Shown piece after piece: positions 10,585-21,800 of a stretch of 64,000 nt of DNA. Position 1 is the stretch's first letter. Each line of letters opens with the position of its first letter. Origin of the DNA: Streptococcus sp. bf_0095 (lineage in GTDB: Bacteria; Bacillota; Bacilli; Lactobacillales; Streptococcaceae); NCBI RefSeq assembly GCF_004166885.1, contig NZ_RCYU01000002.1, positions 372,001 through 436,000 on the forward strand, read 5' to 3'. A model generated the notes under the pieces. It saw only the letters and a program-made list of their open reading frames with translations. It had not been told where the DNA came from and searched no databases. The position numbers and the translations under genes were made by a program.

Positions 10585-10620
10585 ACAAAAAGACCTCCAG
10601 TCTTACGGGACTAGAGGTCT
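10585..10620 (-). terminator. Terminator at the 3' end of the ~415-nt RNA / in front of the 184-residue gene
   Basis: On the minus strand AGACCTCTAGTC, a CCGTAA loop and GACTGGAGGTCT form a 12-bp stem with one mismatch, followed by TTTTTGT. It is among the strongest hairpins in the window. Confidence 0.85.
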
Positions 10621-10999
10621 GGTCTGCTTCACTGACAAGAGGCGATTAACCATTTAGGCTAACGAAAACAACAGTTATGATTTTCATTTCTTTTCATGGT
10701 ACGTTTTCACATACCAGTGGTTTTCTTTGCAATTTCTCTTTCAGTTTTGTTACAAAGTACTCAGTTGAGCATACCGAAGTTCGAAAACCATCTAAAGCTT
10801 CCACTACTATTTCCACGTATTTCAATGTCATTTAGTAAGTTAAGCAGACTTACTTGACGGCTCAACCGATTTAACATTTCCGACGTTCTGGCTTTTTTAT
10901 AAAAAGCACAATCAAGTGTCAGCGAGGCAAACCTATAACGAAGTAACCTAATGTATGAATCTATAAGGCATTGGTATCAACCCCTTCTCCCTTATCTTC
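10585..10999 (-). ncRNA. Candidate ~415-nt structured RNA or long regulated leader
   Basis: About 500 bases here carry no credible long reading frame but are bounded by a consensus promoter (11006-11034) and a strong terminator (10585-10620). Local hairpins are visible on the minus strand, such as AGTAAGT/ACTTACT near 10830-10850 and TGGTA-T-GT/AC-G-TACCA near 10695-10717. A possible seven-codon leader peptide (MPYRFIH) begins about 30 bases into the transcript, behind GGAGAAGGGG. I looked for and did not find signatures of RNase P RNA (GAGGAAAGUCC), tmRNA (TUCGA, CCA end), SRP RNA or T-box leaders. It may be an independent RNA, or a leader that attenuates the 184-residue gene. Confidence 0.55.
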
Positions 11000-11005
11000 A
11001 CCTAT

Positions 11006-11043
11006 AGTATACTCCTTTAATATCAGTATTGCAAGCGATTACA
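11006..11043 (-). promoter_or_regulatory. Strong promoter with overlapping cre (CcpA) site
   Basis: On the minus strand TTGCAA (11029-11034), 17 bases, then TATACT (11006-11011). TGTAATCGCTTGCA at 11030-11043 fits the catabolite-responsive element pattern TGnAAnCGnnnnCA at every fixed position and covers the -35 box. Established knowledge of CcpA predicts repression in glucose for this placement. Confidence 0.7.
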
Positions 11044-11064
11044 CACTGAAACTAGTTTCTAAAT

Positions 11065-11823
11065 TTATTCAAAGAAACGGTAGTAATCAGACAGGTCCAT
11101 CTTAGCCTTTTCCTCTTGGTTCAAGTCCTGGATAATCTTTCCATCCTTCATGACAATCAAGCGATTCCCGTACTTGAGGGCATCTTCCATATGGTGGGTA
11201 ATCATCAAGGCAGTCAGTTGATCCGTTTTGACAAATCGATCCGTCAGCTCCATCAAGGCCTGACTCGTCTTGGGATCGAGAGCAGCTGTATGCTCATCCA
11301 AGAGCAAGAGTTCAGGACGCTTCAGGGTAGCCATCAATAGGCTCAAAGCCTGACGTTGTCCACCAGACAAGAATTCTACTGCCGTATCGACATGATTCTC
11401 TAAACCATTGCCAATCTGGCTCAAAACTTCTTTAAATTCGTCTTTGTACTGGGCAAGACGACGAGGAACCAAGCCCCGCTTTTCTCCTCGGAATTTTGCA
11501 ATCAGGAGATTTTCAGCCACTGTCATACGAGGCGCTGTCCCCATCTTTGGATCTTGGAAGACACGGGATAGGTATTTTGCCCGTTTTTCTGGACCATAGT
11601 TTGTCACATCTTCTCCCTTGATCAAGACTTGACCACTCGTCAGCGGAAGGGTCCCAGCCAAGGTGTTGAAGAGAGTTGACTTCCCAGCACCATTGCCCCC
11701 AAGAATGGTGATAAAGTCATGCTCATGAATCTCCAAAGAGACATTATCCAAAATGACTTTTTCTTCATTCAATCCATTATTCACCACTATGGTGGCATTT
11801 TTTAATTCTACAATTGCGGTCAT
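11065..11823 (-). CDS. ABC transporter ATP-binding protein (TrpXYZ-type / BPD family)
   Basis: This 252-residue nucleotide-binding subunit energises uptake through the adjacent permease. The Walker A motif is LGGNGAGKST (about 41-50), the ABC signature is LSGGQRQALSLL near residue 150, Walker B is LLLLDEHTAALDP near residue 172, and the switch His is in MITHHMED. Its ATG overlaps the permease stop by four bases (ATGA), so the two are translationally coupled. Relatives in streptococci sit with a lipoprotein binding protein and have been linked to tryptophan or similar amino-acid uptake. No such binding protein is present here, so the substrate cannot be read from context. Confidence 0.93.
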   Translation of the reverse strand: MTAIVELKNATIVVNNGLNEEKVILDNVSLEIHEHDFITILGGNGAGKSTLFNTLAGTLPLTSGQVLIKGEDVTNYGPEKRAKYLSRVFQDPKMGTAPRMTVAENLLIAKFRGEKRGLVPRRLAQYKDEFKEVLSQIGNGLENHVDTAVEFLSGGQRQALSLLMATLKRPELLLLDEHTAALDPKTSQALMELTDRFVKTDQLTALMITHHMEDALKYGNRLIVMKDGKIIQDLNQEEKAKMDLSDYYRFFE

Positions 11824-12686
11824 TTGCTGAGTTTGACTCCTTTCAGCAGTTTCTCTTTAAAGGTTGGAATCATGAGACAGATAGCCAAGATGATAGCACT
11901 AAAAATACGGATGTAGCTGGTATTGACCCCAATAGCAATCACAGCCCAAATCAAGAATTGATAAATGATCGATCCAATAACGATACTAAGTAAACGTTCT
12001 GCTAAGGTCAGTTTTGAGAAAAGGACCTCTCCGATAATCAAGCTAGCCAACCCAACGACGATGACCCCGATCCCTCGAGAAGCATCTGCATAGCCTTCTT
12101 GCTGGGCCATCAAGGCACCTGACAAGGCAATAATCCCATTAGAAACCACAAGCCCCATCAACTCCATCCGGCTGGTATGGATCCCAAAGCTTTTAGCCAT
12201 CTCAGGATTGTCCCCTGTCGCAATATAGGCCTGCCCCAATTTAGTATCTAAAAAGAAGAGCATAGCAGCAATCACCAGGGTCACAAAGATGATCCCGATG
12301 ATAATCTCGTTTACGCCACTGGCGATAGGAATCATATCTTGGATTTTTGAGTAGCCAAGCAAGCCTAGGTTGGCCCGTTGCATCACAAAGAGAATGACTG
12401 AGTTACAGGAAGTCATCACCAAAATCCCCGATAACAACGTCGGAATCTTCCCTTTGGTATAAAGAAGACCTGTTGCTAATCCAGCCAAGCACCCCGCACC
12501 AACGGCCGCCAGGGTGGCTAATAAAGGATGAACCCCTTTGGTGATTAGCGTTACCGCAACGGCTCCTCCTAATGGAAAGGAGCCCTCTGTGGTCATATCT
12601 GGGAAATCCAAGATACGGAAGGTCATAAAGATCCCTAGCCCCAAAATAGCCCAGATCAAGCCTTGTGAAATAATCGAAATAAGCAT
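11820..12686 (-). CDS. ABC transporter permease (TrpXYZ-type)
   Basis: This 288-residue integral membrane protein has about eight hydrophobic segments and belongs to the branched-chain amino-acid-type permease superfamily. The N-terminus MLISIISQGLIWAILGLGIF and the block RILDFPDMTTEGSFPLGGAV (about 25-44) are characteristic of this subfamily. It forms a two-gene operon with the ATPase. In related streptococci a substrate-binding lipoprotein gene precedes the permease, but here a separate promoter lies directly upstream, and then the terminator of the 3225-residue adhesin. The binding protein is therefore missing or encoded elsewhere. Confidence 0.92.
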   Translation of the reverse strand: MLISIISQGLIWAILGLGIFMTFRILDFPDMTTEGSFPLGGAVAVTLITKGVHPLLATLAAVGAGCLAGLATGLLYTKGKIPTLLSGILVMTSCNSVILFVMQRANLGLLGYSKIQDMIPIASGVNEIIIGIIFVTLVIAAMLFFLDTKLGQAYIATGDNPEMAKSFGIHTSRMELMGLVVSNGIIALSGALMAQQEGYADASRGIGVIVVGLASLIIGEVLFSKLTLAERLLSIVIGSIIYQFLIWAVIAIGVNTSYIRIFSAIILAICLMIPTFKEKLLKGVKLSK

Positions 12687-12717
12687 ACCTTTGTCCTAAC
12701 TATTGTAAATATCCTCT

Positions 12718-12747
12718 ATTGTATCATATTGCGAGACGTGATTTCAA
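12718..12747 (-). promoter_or_regulatory. Promoter of the ABC permease/ATPase operon
   Basis: On the minus strand TTGAAA, 18 bases, then TACAAT, about 30 bases upstream of the permease ATG. Confidence 0.55.
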
Positions 12748-12763
12748 TGCTTTCAAGAAATAA

Positions 12764-12797
12764 CAAAAAGACCCCACTCCTTAGAGCGAGGCCTTCT
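12764..12797 (-). terminator. Terminator of the 3225-residue adhesin gene
   Basis: On the minus strand AAGGCCTCGCTC, a TAAG loop and GAGTGGGGTCTT pair with a few mismatches and are followed by TTTTGTT. It lies about 60 bases past the stop. Confidence 0.65.
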
Positions 12798-12854
12798 TGT
12801 GGAAAACTAAACCATTTCCGATCCTAGTGTGAATCGTTAGTGTCTACCACTTGT

Positions 12855-15800
12855 TTAGTCTTCGTTTTTCTTGCGTCTTGCAAGGCCAGCCAGTCCGACC
12901 AAACCAAGAGCAGCGCCTAACAATGCAGCAGAAGCTGATTGTTCTTCACCAGTAGAAGGAAGTTCTGGTGCTGGCGGTGTTACCGGTGGTGTTGGTGGTG
13001 TCACCGGTGGTGTTGGCGGTGTTACCGGTGGTGTTGGTGGTGTCACTGGTGGTTTCGGTGGAATTACCTTGTTGTTGAACTCAGTATCTACCGGTAATTG
13101 AGAAGTTGCTGTTAAGACTTTGCCTTCTTTAGTAACTGTTACTGTTACTGTAGCTACCATCTTATCGTATTCAACTCCTGCTTCAGTACCTTTAACCTCT
13201 TCCACAGTGTAAGTGTAAGTTTTAGTTTTTTCATCTCCACGTTTGAACTCTAATGCAGAGAACTTGATGTTTCCTGATGCATCGTTCTTAACTGTTTCAA
13301 TAACTTTTCCATCTTTATCTTTAAGTACGAAGCTAAATTCACCTTCTTTTAGCTCACGTCCTTCAAGTTTCTTAGTGAAGTTAAATTCAACTTTAGTTGG
13401 GATGTTAACGACACGTTTTTCTGTTGGTTTTTCTGGTTTCTCAACAGATTTCTTAGTTGGATCGTATTGGTGAACAGTTTGTGAAGCAGTATTTTCGATA
13501 TCTACACCATCTTTAGCTGTTGCTTTGATAGTTGCAGGGATCTCAAACTTGTAGTAACGTCCGAATGCCAATTTAGCAGTGTCGATTACTGGAGTGTTTT
13601 CTGCATCGCCAAGTGACTTAGTCAAGTCTGTCTTAGAAGTTGCAGTGATCACACCATTTTCAACCTTGATATCAAATTTAGCTGTCACATCTTCTCCTGT
13701 TACAGAGTCGTATGCTTTAATTTCTGCTACGTTGACGTCTAAGTTTTCGCTGTCATATTTATCTGTTACACCTACAGATTGAATATTGTGCGCTTCAGTG
13801 AACTTAGTTGTATCCAACCATACTTGGTAGTATACTTTATCACCCTTCTTAAGTGTCTTCGTATTGATATTTTGAGCTTCGTTGTTATCAACCTTATCGG
13901 CATATGGATCTTTATTAGTATCCGCTACCTTGTCTGCCAACTCTTTATCATCGTCAACAAGTTTGTTACCTGTAATATCGAATTTAGATTCATTCAGGAT
14001 ATACTTCTCTGGGTTGAATTCTGGAGTTTCTGGTGGAGTCACCTTGTTGTTGAACTCTTTATCAGCGATATCGCCTACAGTAGCTACAAGAACTTTAGCT
14101 GTTCCATCGTGTTTAACTGTGACTGTTACATTCGCTTTCATCGCATCATAAGTGACAGTTCCATCAGTACCTTTCACTTCTTCAACTGTGAAGTTGTGAA
14201 CTCCCGCTTGATCTTTCTTGAATTCAAGTTTAGAGAACTTAACGTTACCATCTTTATCGTTGCTTACAGTTTCAACAACTTTACCTGTTGAATCTTTCAG
14301 TACGAAGCTGAATTCGTTAGCTTTCAATTCACGTCCTTCTAGACGTTTAGTGAAGTTGAATTCTACTTGTACTGGTACGCTGTTGACACGTTTTTCAGTT
14401 GGTTTGTTTGGTTTTTCAACAGTCTTGCTTACTGGGTTGTAGTAGTTGACTACTTGAGCCGCAGTATTTTCGATGTCTACTCCACCTTTAACGTCCGCTT
14501 TAACAGTTGCTGGGATATCAAACTTGTAGTAACGTCCGAATTCGAATTTAGTTGTGTCGATGATTTGAGTATTTTCTGCATCGCCAAGTGACTTAGTGAA
14601 GCCAGCTTTAAGGGTTGCAGTGATTACTCCGTTAGCTACTGTGATATCAAATTTATCTGTTACATCAGCACCAGTCTTACCGTCGTAGGCTTTAATAGTT
14701 GTAGCTTCAACATCAACTTTAGCCTCATCGTAGTCATCTGTGATTCCTACTGATTGGATATTGTCTTTGTTGTTTGCATCAAACTTAGTTGTGTCAAGCC
14801 ATACTTGGTAAACCAATTTATCTTTTGGTTTAACAGTCTTAGTATTGATATTCGCAGCTTCGTTGTTAGATGCATCGTCCGCATATGGGTTCGCATTTGT
14901 ATCTGCGACCTTATCTGCCAACTCTTTATCATCATCTAATAATGAAGTTCCAGTTAAATCAAATTCTTTTTCGTTTAGAACGTATTTCTCTGGGTTGAAT
15001 TCTGGAGTTTCTGGTGGTGTTACACGGTTGTTGAACTCTTTATCAGCGATTTCGCCAACAGTCGCTACAAGAACTTTAGCTGTTCCGTCGTGAGAAACAG
15101 TTACTGTTACATTCGCTTTCATGGTGTCGTATGTAACGGTTGCGTCTGTTCCAGCTACTTCTTCTACAGTGTAGTTGTGAACGCCTTCTTGTCCTTTCTT
15201 GAATTCAAGTGCTGAGAACTTAACGTTTCCTGCTGCATCGTTGCTTACAGTTTCAAGAGTCTTACCTGTTGAATCTTTAAGCACGAAGCTGAATTCGTTG
15301 GCTTGAAGTTCGCGTCCTTCCAACTTCTTAGTAAAGTTGAACTCAATTGAAACCGGTACGTTGTTTACACGTTTTTCAGTTGGTTTGCTTGGTTTTTCAA
15401 CTTTCTTAGTTGTTGGGTTGTAGTAGTTCACTACTTGAGCCGCAGTATTTTCGATATCTACACCAGCTGCCACATCAGCTTTCACTGTTGTTGGGATGTC
15501 GAACTTGTAGTAACGTCCAAATGCAAACTTAGTTGTGTCAATGATTTGAGTGTTTTCTGCGTCGCCAAGTGACTTAGTGAAGCCAGCTTTAAGAGTTGCA
15601 GTGATCACACCGTTGTCCACAGCGATATCGAATTTATCTGTTACATCATCGCCAGTTACTGAATCGTAGGCTTTGATCTTAGTAGAATCAAGATCCAACT
15701 TCGCTTCATCGTAGTCATCTGAGATTCCTACTGATTGGATGTTTTCTTTGTTAGTTTCAGAGAATTTAGTTGTATCCAACCATACTTGGTAAACCAACTT

Positions 15801-18800
15801 GTCGCCACGTTTCACAGTCTTGGTGTTCAAGTTTTGTTTTTCGTTGTTAGATGCATCGTCCGCATATGGGTTCGCATTTGTATCTGCGTACTTGTCTGCC
15901 AACTCTTTATCGTCATCAACGAGCTTGTCACCTGTGATATCGAATTTCTCTTCAGAAACAACGTATTTCTCTGGTTGGAACTTAGGTTCTTCTGGAGGAG
16001 TTACACGGTTGTTAAACTCTTTATCAGCGATTTCGCCAAGAGTAGCCACAAGAACTTTAGTTGTTCCATCTTGTTTCACTGTGACTGTTACTGCAGCCTT
16101 CATTGTGTCGTATGTAACAGTTGCGTCAGTACCCTTCACTTCTTCTACTGTGTAGTTGTGAACACCTTCTTGGCCTTTCTTGAACTCAAGTTTAGAGAAC
16201 TTAACGTTACCAGATGCATCGTTGCTTACAGTTTCAAGAGTGTTACCTTCTGAATCTTTAAGAACGAAGCTGAATTCGTTGGCTTGAAGCTCACGACCTT
16301 CCAAACGTTTAGTGAAGTTGAATTCCACTTCAACTGGAACATTGTTTACACGTTTTTCAGTTGGTTTGCTTGGTTTTTCAACTTTCTTAGTAGTTGGGTT
16401 GTAGTAGTTGACTACTTGAGCCGCAGTATTTTCGATATCTACACCACCAGGAACATCAGCTTTCACTGTTGTTGGGATGTCGAACTTGTAGTAACGTCCA
16501 AATTCAAATTTAGTTGTGTCAATGATTTGAGTGTTTTCCGCATCACCAAGTGACTTCGTGAAGCCAGCTTTAAGAGTTGCGGTAATGACTCCGTTATTAA
16601 CTGTAATATCGAACTTATCTGTTACTTCTGCACCTGTTACTGAATCGTAGGCTTTGATCTTAGTAGAATCAAGATCCAACTTAGTTTCATCGTAGTCATC
16701 TGAGATTCCTACTGATTGGATGTTGTCCTTGTTAGCTGCGTCAAATTTAGTTGTATCCAACCATACTTGGTAAACCAACTTGTCGCCACGTTTCACAGTC
16801 TTAGTGTTCAAGTTTTCTTTTTCGTTGTTTGATGCATCGTCCGCATATGGGTTCGCATTTGTATCTGCGTACTTATCTGCCAACTCTTTATCGTCATCAA
16901 CGAGCTTGTCGCCTGTGATATCGTATTTCTCTTCAGAAACAACATATTTCTCTGGTTGGAACTTAGGCTCTTCTGGAGGAGTTACACGGTTGTTAAATTC
17001 TTTATCCGCAATGTCGCCAACAGTAGCTACAAGAACTTTAGCTGTTCCGTCGTGAGAAACAGTTACTGTTACATTCGCTTTCATTGTGTCGTATGTAACG
17101 GTTGCGTCTGTTCCAGCTACTTCTTCAACAGTGTAGTTGTGAACGCCTGCTTGTTCTTTCTTGAATTCGATAGCTGAGAATTTAACTTTTCCGTCAGCGT
17201 CGTTCTTCACAGTTTCAAGAACTTTACCATCGGCATCTTTAAGTGTGAAGCTGAATTCTTGATCTTTAAGTTCACGACCTTCTAATTTCTTAGTGAAGTT
17301 GAATTCTACTGGTACTGGTACGTTGTTAACACGTTTTTGAGTAGGTTTTTCTGGAGTTTCAACCTTCTTAGTTGTTGGGTTGTAGTAGTTGACTACTTGT
17401 GCAGCAGTGTTTTCGATATCTACACCAGCTTTAACTGTTTGTTTAACTGTTGTTGGGATATCAAACTTGTAGTAACGTCCAAATTCGAATTTAGTTGTGT
17501 CGATAACTTGAGTGTTTTCTGCATCGCCAAGTGACTTAGTGAAGCCAGCTTTAAGAGTTGCAGTAATCACACCGTTGTTTTCAACGATATCAAATTTTTC
17601 TGTTACATCATTACCAGATACTGAATCATAAGCTTTGATCTTAGTAACATCAAGTTCTAATTTAGCCTCATCGTAGTTATCAGAGATTCCTACAGATTGG
17701 ATATTTTCTTTGTTGTCAGCTGAGAATTTAGTTGTATCTAACCATACTTGGTAAACTAATTTATCTCCGCGGTTAACAGTCTTCGTATTGATGTTTTCTG
17801 CTTCGTTGTTGTTAGCTTTGTCAACATATGGATCAGTATTTGTATCTCCGTACTTGTCTGCCAACTCAGCATCATCATCAAGAAGCTTGTTATCAGTGAT
17901 AGAGTATTTCTCTGTATTCAATACATACTTCTCTGGTTGGAACTTAGGTTCTGTTGGAGGAGTTACTGTATTGTTGAACTCTTTATCAGCGATGTCACCA
18001 AGATTTGCCACAAGAGCTTTAGCTGTACCATCGTGTGAAACTGTGATGGTTACATTTGCTTTCATAGTATCGTAGGTAACGGTTGCGTCGTTTCCTTTAA
18101 CTTCTTCTACTGTGTAGTTATGAACGCCTTCTTGACCCTTCTTGAATGTAAGAGTTGAGAACTTAACGTTTCCTGCCGCATCGTTGCTTACAGTTTCAAC
18201 AACTTTACCAGTTGAATCTTTAAGAACGAAGCTGAATTCGTTAGCTTTCAACTCACGGCCTTCCAATTTCTTAGTGAAGTTGAATTCAACTGAGATTGGT
18301 ACGCTGTTTACACGTTTTTCAGTTGGTTTGTTTGGTTTTTCAACTTTCTTAGTTGTTGGGTTGTAGTAGTTGACTACTTGAGCCGCAGTATTTTCGATGT
18401 CTACTCCACCTGCAACGTCTGCTTTAACAGTTGCTGGGATATCAAACTTGTAGTAACGTTCAAATGCAAATTTAGTTGTATCAATGATTTGAGTATTTTC
18501 TGCATCACCCAATGACTTCGTGAAGCCATCTTTAAGAGTTGCAGTCATCACACCATTTTCAACCTTGATGTCGAATTTGTTTGTTACATCATTACCAGAT
18601 ACTGAATCGTAGGCTTTGATCTTAGTTGAATCAACGTCAACCTTCGTTTCATCAAAGTCATCAGTGATTCCTACAGATTGAACGTTTTCTTTATTGTTAG
18701 CTGAGAATTTAGTTGTATCCAACCATACTTGGTAGTAAAGCTTATCTCCGCGATTAACAGTCTTGGTATTGATGTTTTCTGCTTCATTGTTGTTAGTTTG

Positions 18801-21800
18801 GTCTGCGTATGGGTTCGTATTAGTATCTGCGTACTTGTCTGCCAACTCAGCATCATCATCAAGAAGCTTGTTATCAGTGATAGAGTATTTCTCTTTATTC
18901 AATACATACTTCTCTGGTTGGAACTTAGGTTCTGTTGGAGGAGTTACTGTATTGTTGAACTCTTTGTCAGCTGGTTCAGTTACGTCAGCAACCAATGCTT
19001 TAGCTGTACCGTCGTGAGATACTGTTACAGTTACTTCTGCCTTCATAGTATCGTAAGTGACAGTTGTGTCTGCTCCTGCAACCTCTTCAACAGTATATTT
19101 GTGAGTTCCTTCTTCACCTTTTTTGAATTTCAAGGCTGAGAACTTAACGTTACCAGATGCATCGTTCTTAACAGTTTCAATTTCTTTACCAGTTGAATCT
19201 TTCAGTACGAAGCTGAATTCGTTCGCTTTAAGTTCACGACCTTCCAAACGTTTTGTGAAGTTGAATTCTGCAGTGATTGGTACAGAGTTCACACGTTTTT
19301 GAGTTGGTTTTTCTGGAGTTTCTACAGATTTGCTTACTGGGTTATAAACATGAACGATTTGGTTGGCTTTGTTTTCGATGTCTACCCCACCAGGAACATC
19401 CGCTTTAACTGTAGCTGGGATATCGAATTTGTAGTAGCGACCAAATGCAAATTTAGTTGTGTCGATAACTTGAGTGTTATCAGCATCACCTAAAGATTTG
19501 TTCATAGAAGCTTTAGATGTAGCTGTAATGACTCCGTTAGCTACTGTAATATCAAATTTAGATGTTACATCAACTCCTGTTTCGCTATCGTAAGCCTTGA
19601 TATCAGCACTGTTAACAGTCAATTTATCTGCATCGTATGTATCAGAGATACCTACAGATTGGATGTTGTTCTTGTCAGTGAAGTTCTTAGTATCCAACCA
19701 TACTTGGTAAACTAATTTATCACCACGCTCAACAGTCTTGGTATTGATGTTTTCTGCTTCGTTGTTCTTGGTTTGATCAGCATATGGATTTGCATTTGTT
19801 TCTGTGTACTCATCCTGAAGCTCATCGTCATCGTCCATTAATTTTGTACCTGTTAGGTCAAATTTTTCTTTTTTAAGGACGAATTTTTCTGGTTGGAACT
19901 CAGGTGTTTCTGGAGGAGTTATTTTGTTATTGAACTCTTTATCCGCTGTCCCATCAGTTGCTTTACCATTAGCGTCTACCCCACCAGCAGAAACTACGTT
20001 AGTTACTGTTGTTAATGTGTGACCATTTTTAGCAACTTCTACAGTAATCGTAGCTTTCATAGTATCATATACCATTCCAGCTTCTTTCGCCGCAGGGATC
20101 ACTTCTTCTACAGTGTAAGTGTGAGTTCCAACTTTAGAGTTGTCAAATGTTAATTCTGAGAATGTAACAGTTCCGTCTGCTTTGTTCGTTACTGTTTCAA
20201 CTTCTTGTCCGTTTGCATCTTTAAGAACGAATTTGAATTCGCCGTCTTTAAGCTCACGTCCAGCTAATTTCTTAGTGAAGTCGAATTTAGTTTTAATTGG
20301 TGCTACAACATAGTTGTTGAAGATTTTATCATCAGCACTTGACTTGAATCCACCTTCTGCACTGTATTTCGTTGTAGCTTGTAAATCACCTTGAGCGTTC
20401 TCAGTTACAGTAACAGTCATGGTAACTGTCATTGCATCGTATTCAACGTTTGCATCTGAACCTGGAGTCTCAGTGATTGTGTAAGTGTAAGTACCAACTT
20501 TGTTAAATGTTAATTTGTTAAATGTAGCTTTTCCGTCTGCTTTGTTAGTAACAGTTTCTTCATATGAAGGAAGTGATTTGTTTGGTTGTACTTCTTTAAG
20601 TTTGAATGTAAACTCACCGTTTGCTAGTACACGTCCTTCCAATTGTTTTTCAACTTCTGGAGTGACTTCAACTGGCTCTTGTTTTACATAGTAGTAAACA
20701 GTCGGTTTATATGGTGTTAACGAGTTTAATAAGTCAACGTTTGTACCAATTTGTACATATGCACCATTTGTTAATTGACTATTTGGTGAAAGGTGACCAA
20801 TGTTATCTCCCAAGAATGGAACGAAGACAGTCTTCTTCGGTGTGTATCCAGCAGCTGTTTGGAAGTCAAATGAAACTTCTTTCCCGTCTGGATAGTTTAC
20901 ACCTTTACTATCTGTGAAAGGAATGGTGTGAAGTGGTGATTTCTTAACTGCTAATTCTTGTTTGTTATAATCACCTGGTTTAATCGGCTTGGTTTCTGCT
21001 AACAACATGTAGCCATCTGTTTCCAATGTGCCATCAGAACGTTTACTTTGTTGTTTTGGATCAAGAAGATAAACACGAACTACTACTGATCCATCTTCAC
21101 CTACGATTTCTTTAATCCGTTTAATTCCTGCACGCTCAGCGTCCATGAATTTAGTACCAACTACGTAAGGACGACTTACAAAGCCAGTTGTCGAATCTGG
21201 ATTTGCTGTTTGGTAAAGTTTGTATCCATCAAATTGACGCTCACCAGACGCTGTGAAATGTTGTCCTTCCATAGCTTTAGTTGCATATTTAGCTAAATCA
21301 ACTTCATTACCATTTGGTACGTAGTCTTGAACTGTTACATCAGTTTTATTTGCATTGAATGTAGCATTATTTTTATCGACTACTCTATAGTAAGTCGGTT
21401 TTTCGACAAATTTTGGAATTTTAGCGTTTGAATCAGTAATTGTACGACCGTTATAAGCTGGTTCCACAACGTTAATAATATCAGTTGATGTACGAGCGTT
21501 ATAAACATCTTGATATAATTTTTGTTCAGCTTCATTTTTTGGATTTACTAAAGCTTGAATACTAGCACCAACTTCATAACCAAATTGAATAAATGGTTCG
21601 TCAGTTTTACCAGCTCCTGCTCCTAAACCTTTGTCGTAATCATATTTCACAGTTAATTGACCATTAGAGGCCGCAGTTGTAGTTGTGAATTTTTGAATAC
21701 CGCTTGACGCAGAAAGAGTTCTAGTTTCTACTACATTACCAGTAGTTTTATCAATTAATTCAACAGTTGTTTCTGTAGAATCATCAAATCTTTTATACGC

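Noticed and set aside
10696..10857. Plus-strand 53-codon frame (MVRFHIPVVFFA..) in the 10.6-11.0 kb gap
   Set aside because: No ribosome site, and it opposes a clear promoter-terminator pair on the minus strand.
13100..19930. A CRISPR-like regular repeat array
   Set aside because: The 981-bp periodicity is protein-coding domain duplication in one open frame, not short repeats with spacers.
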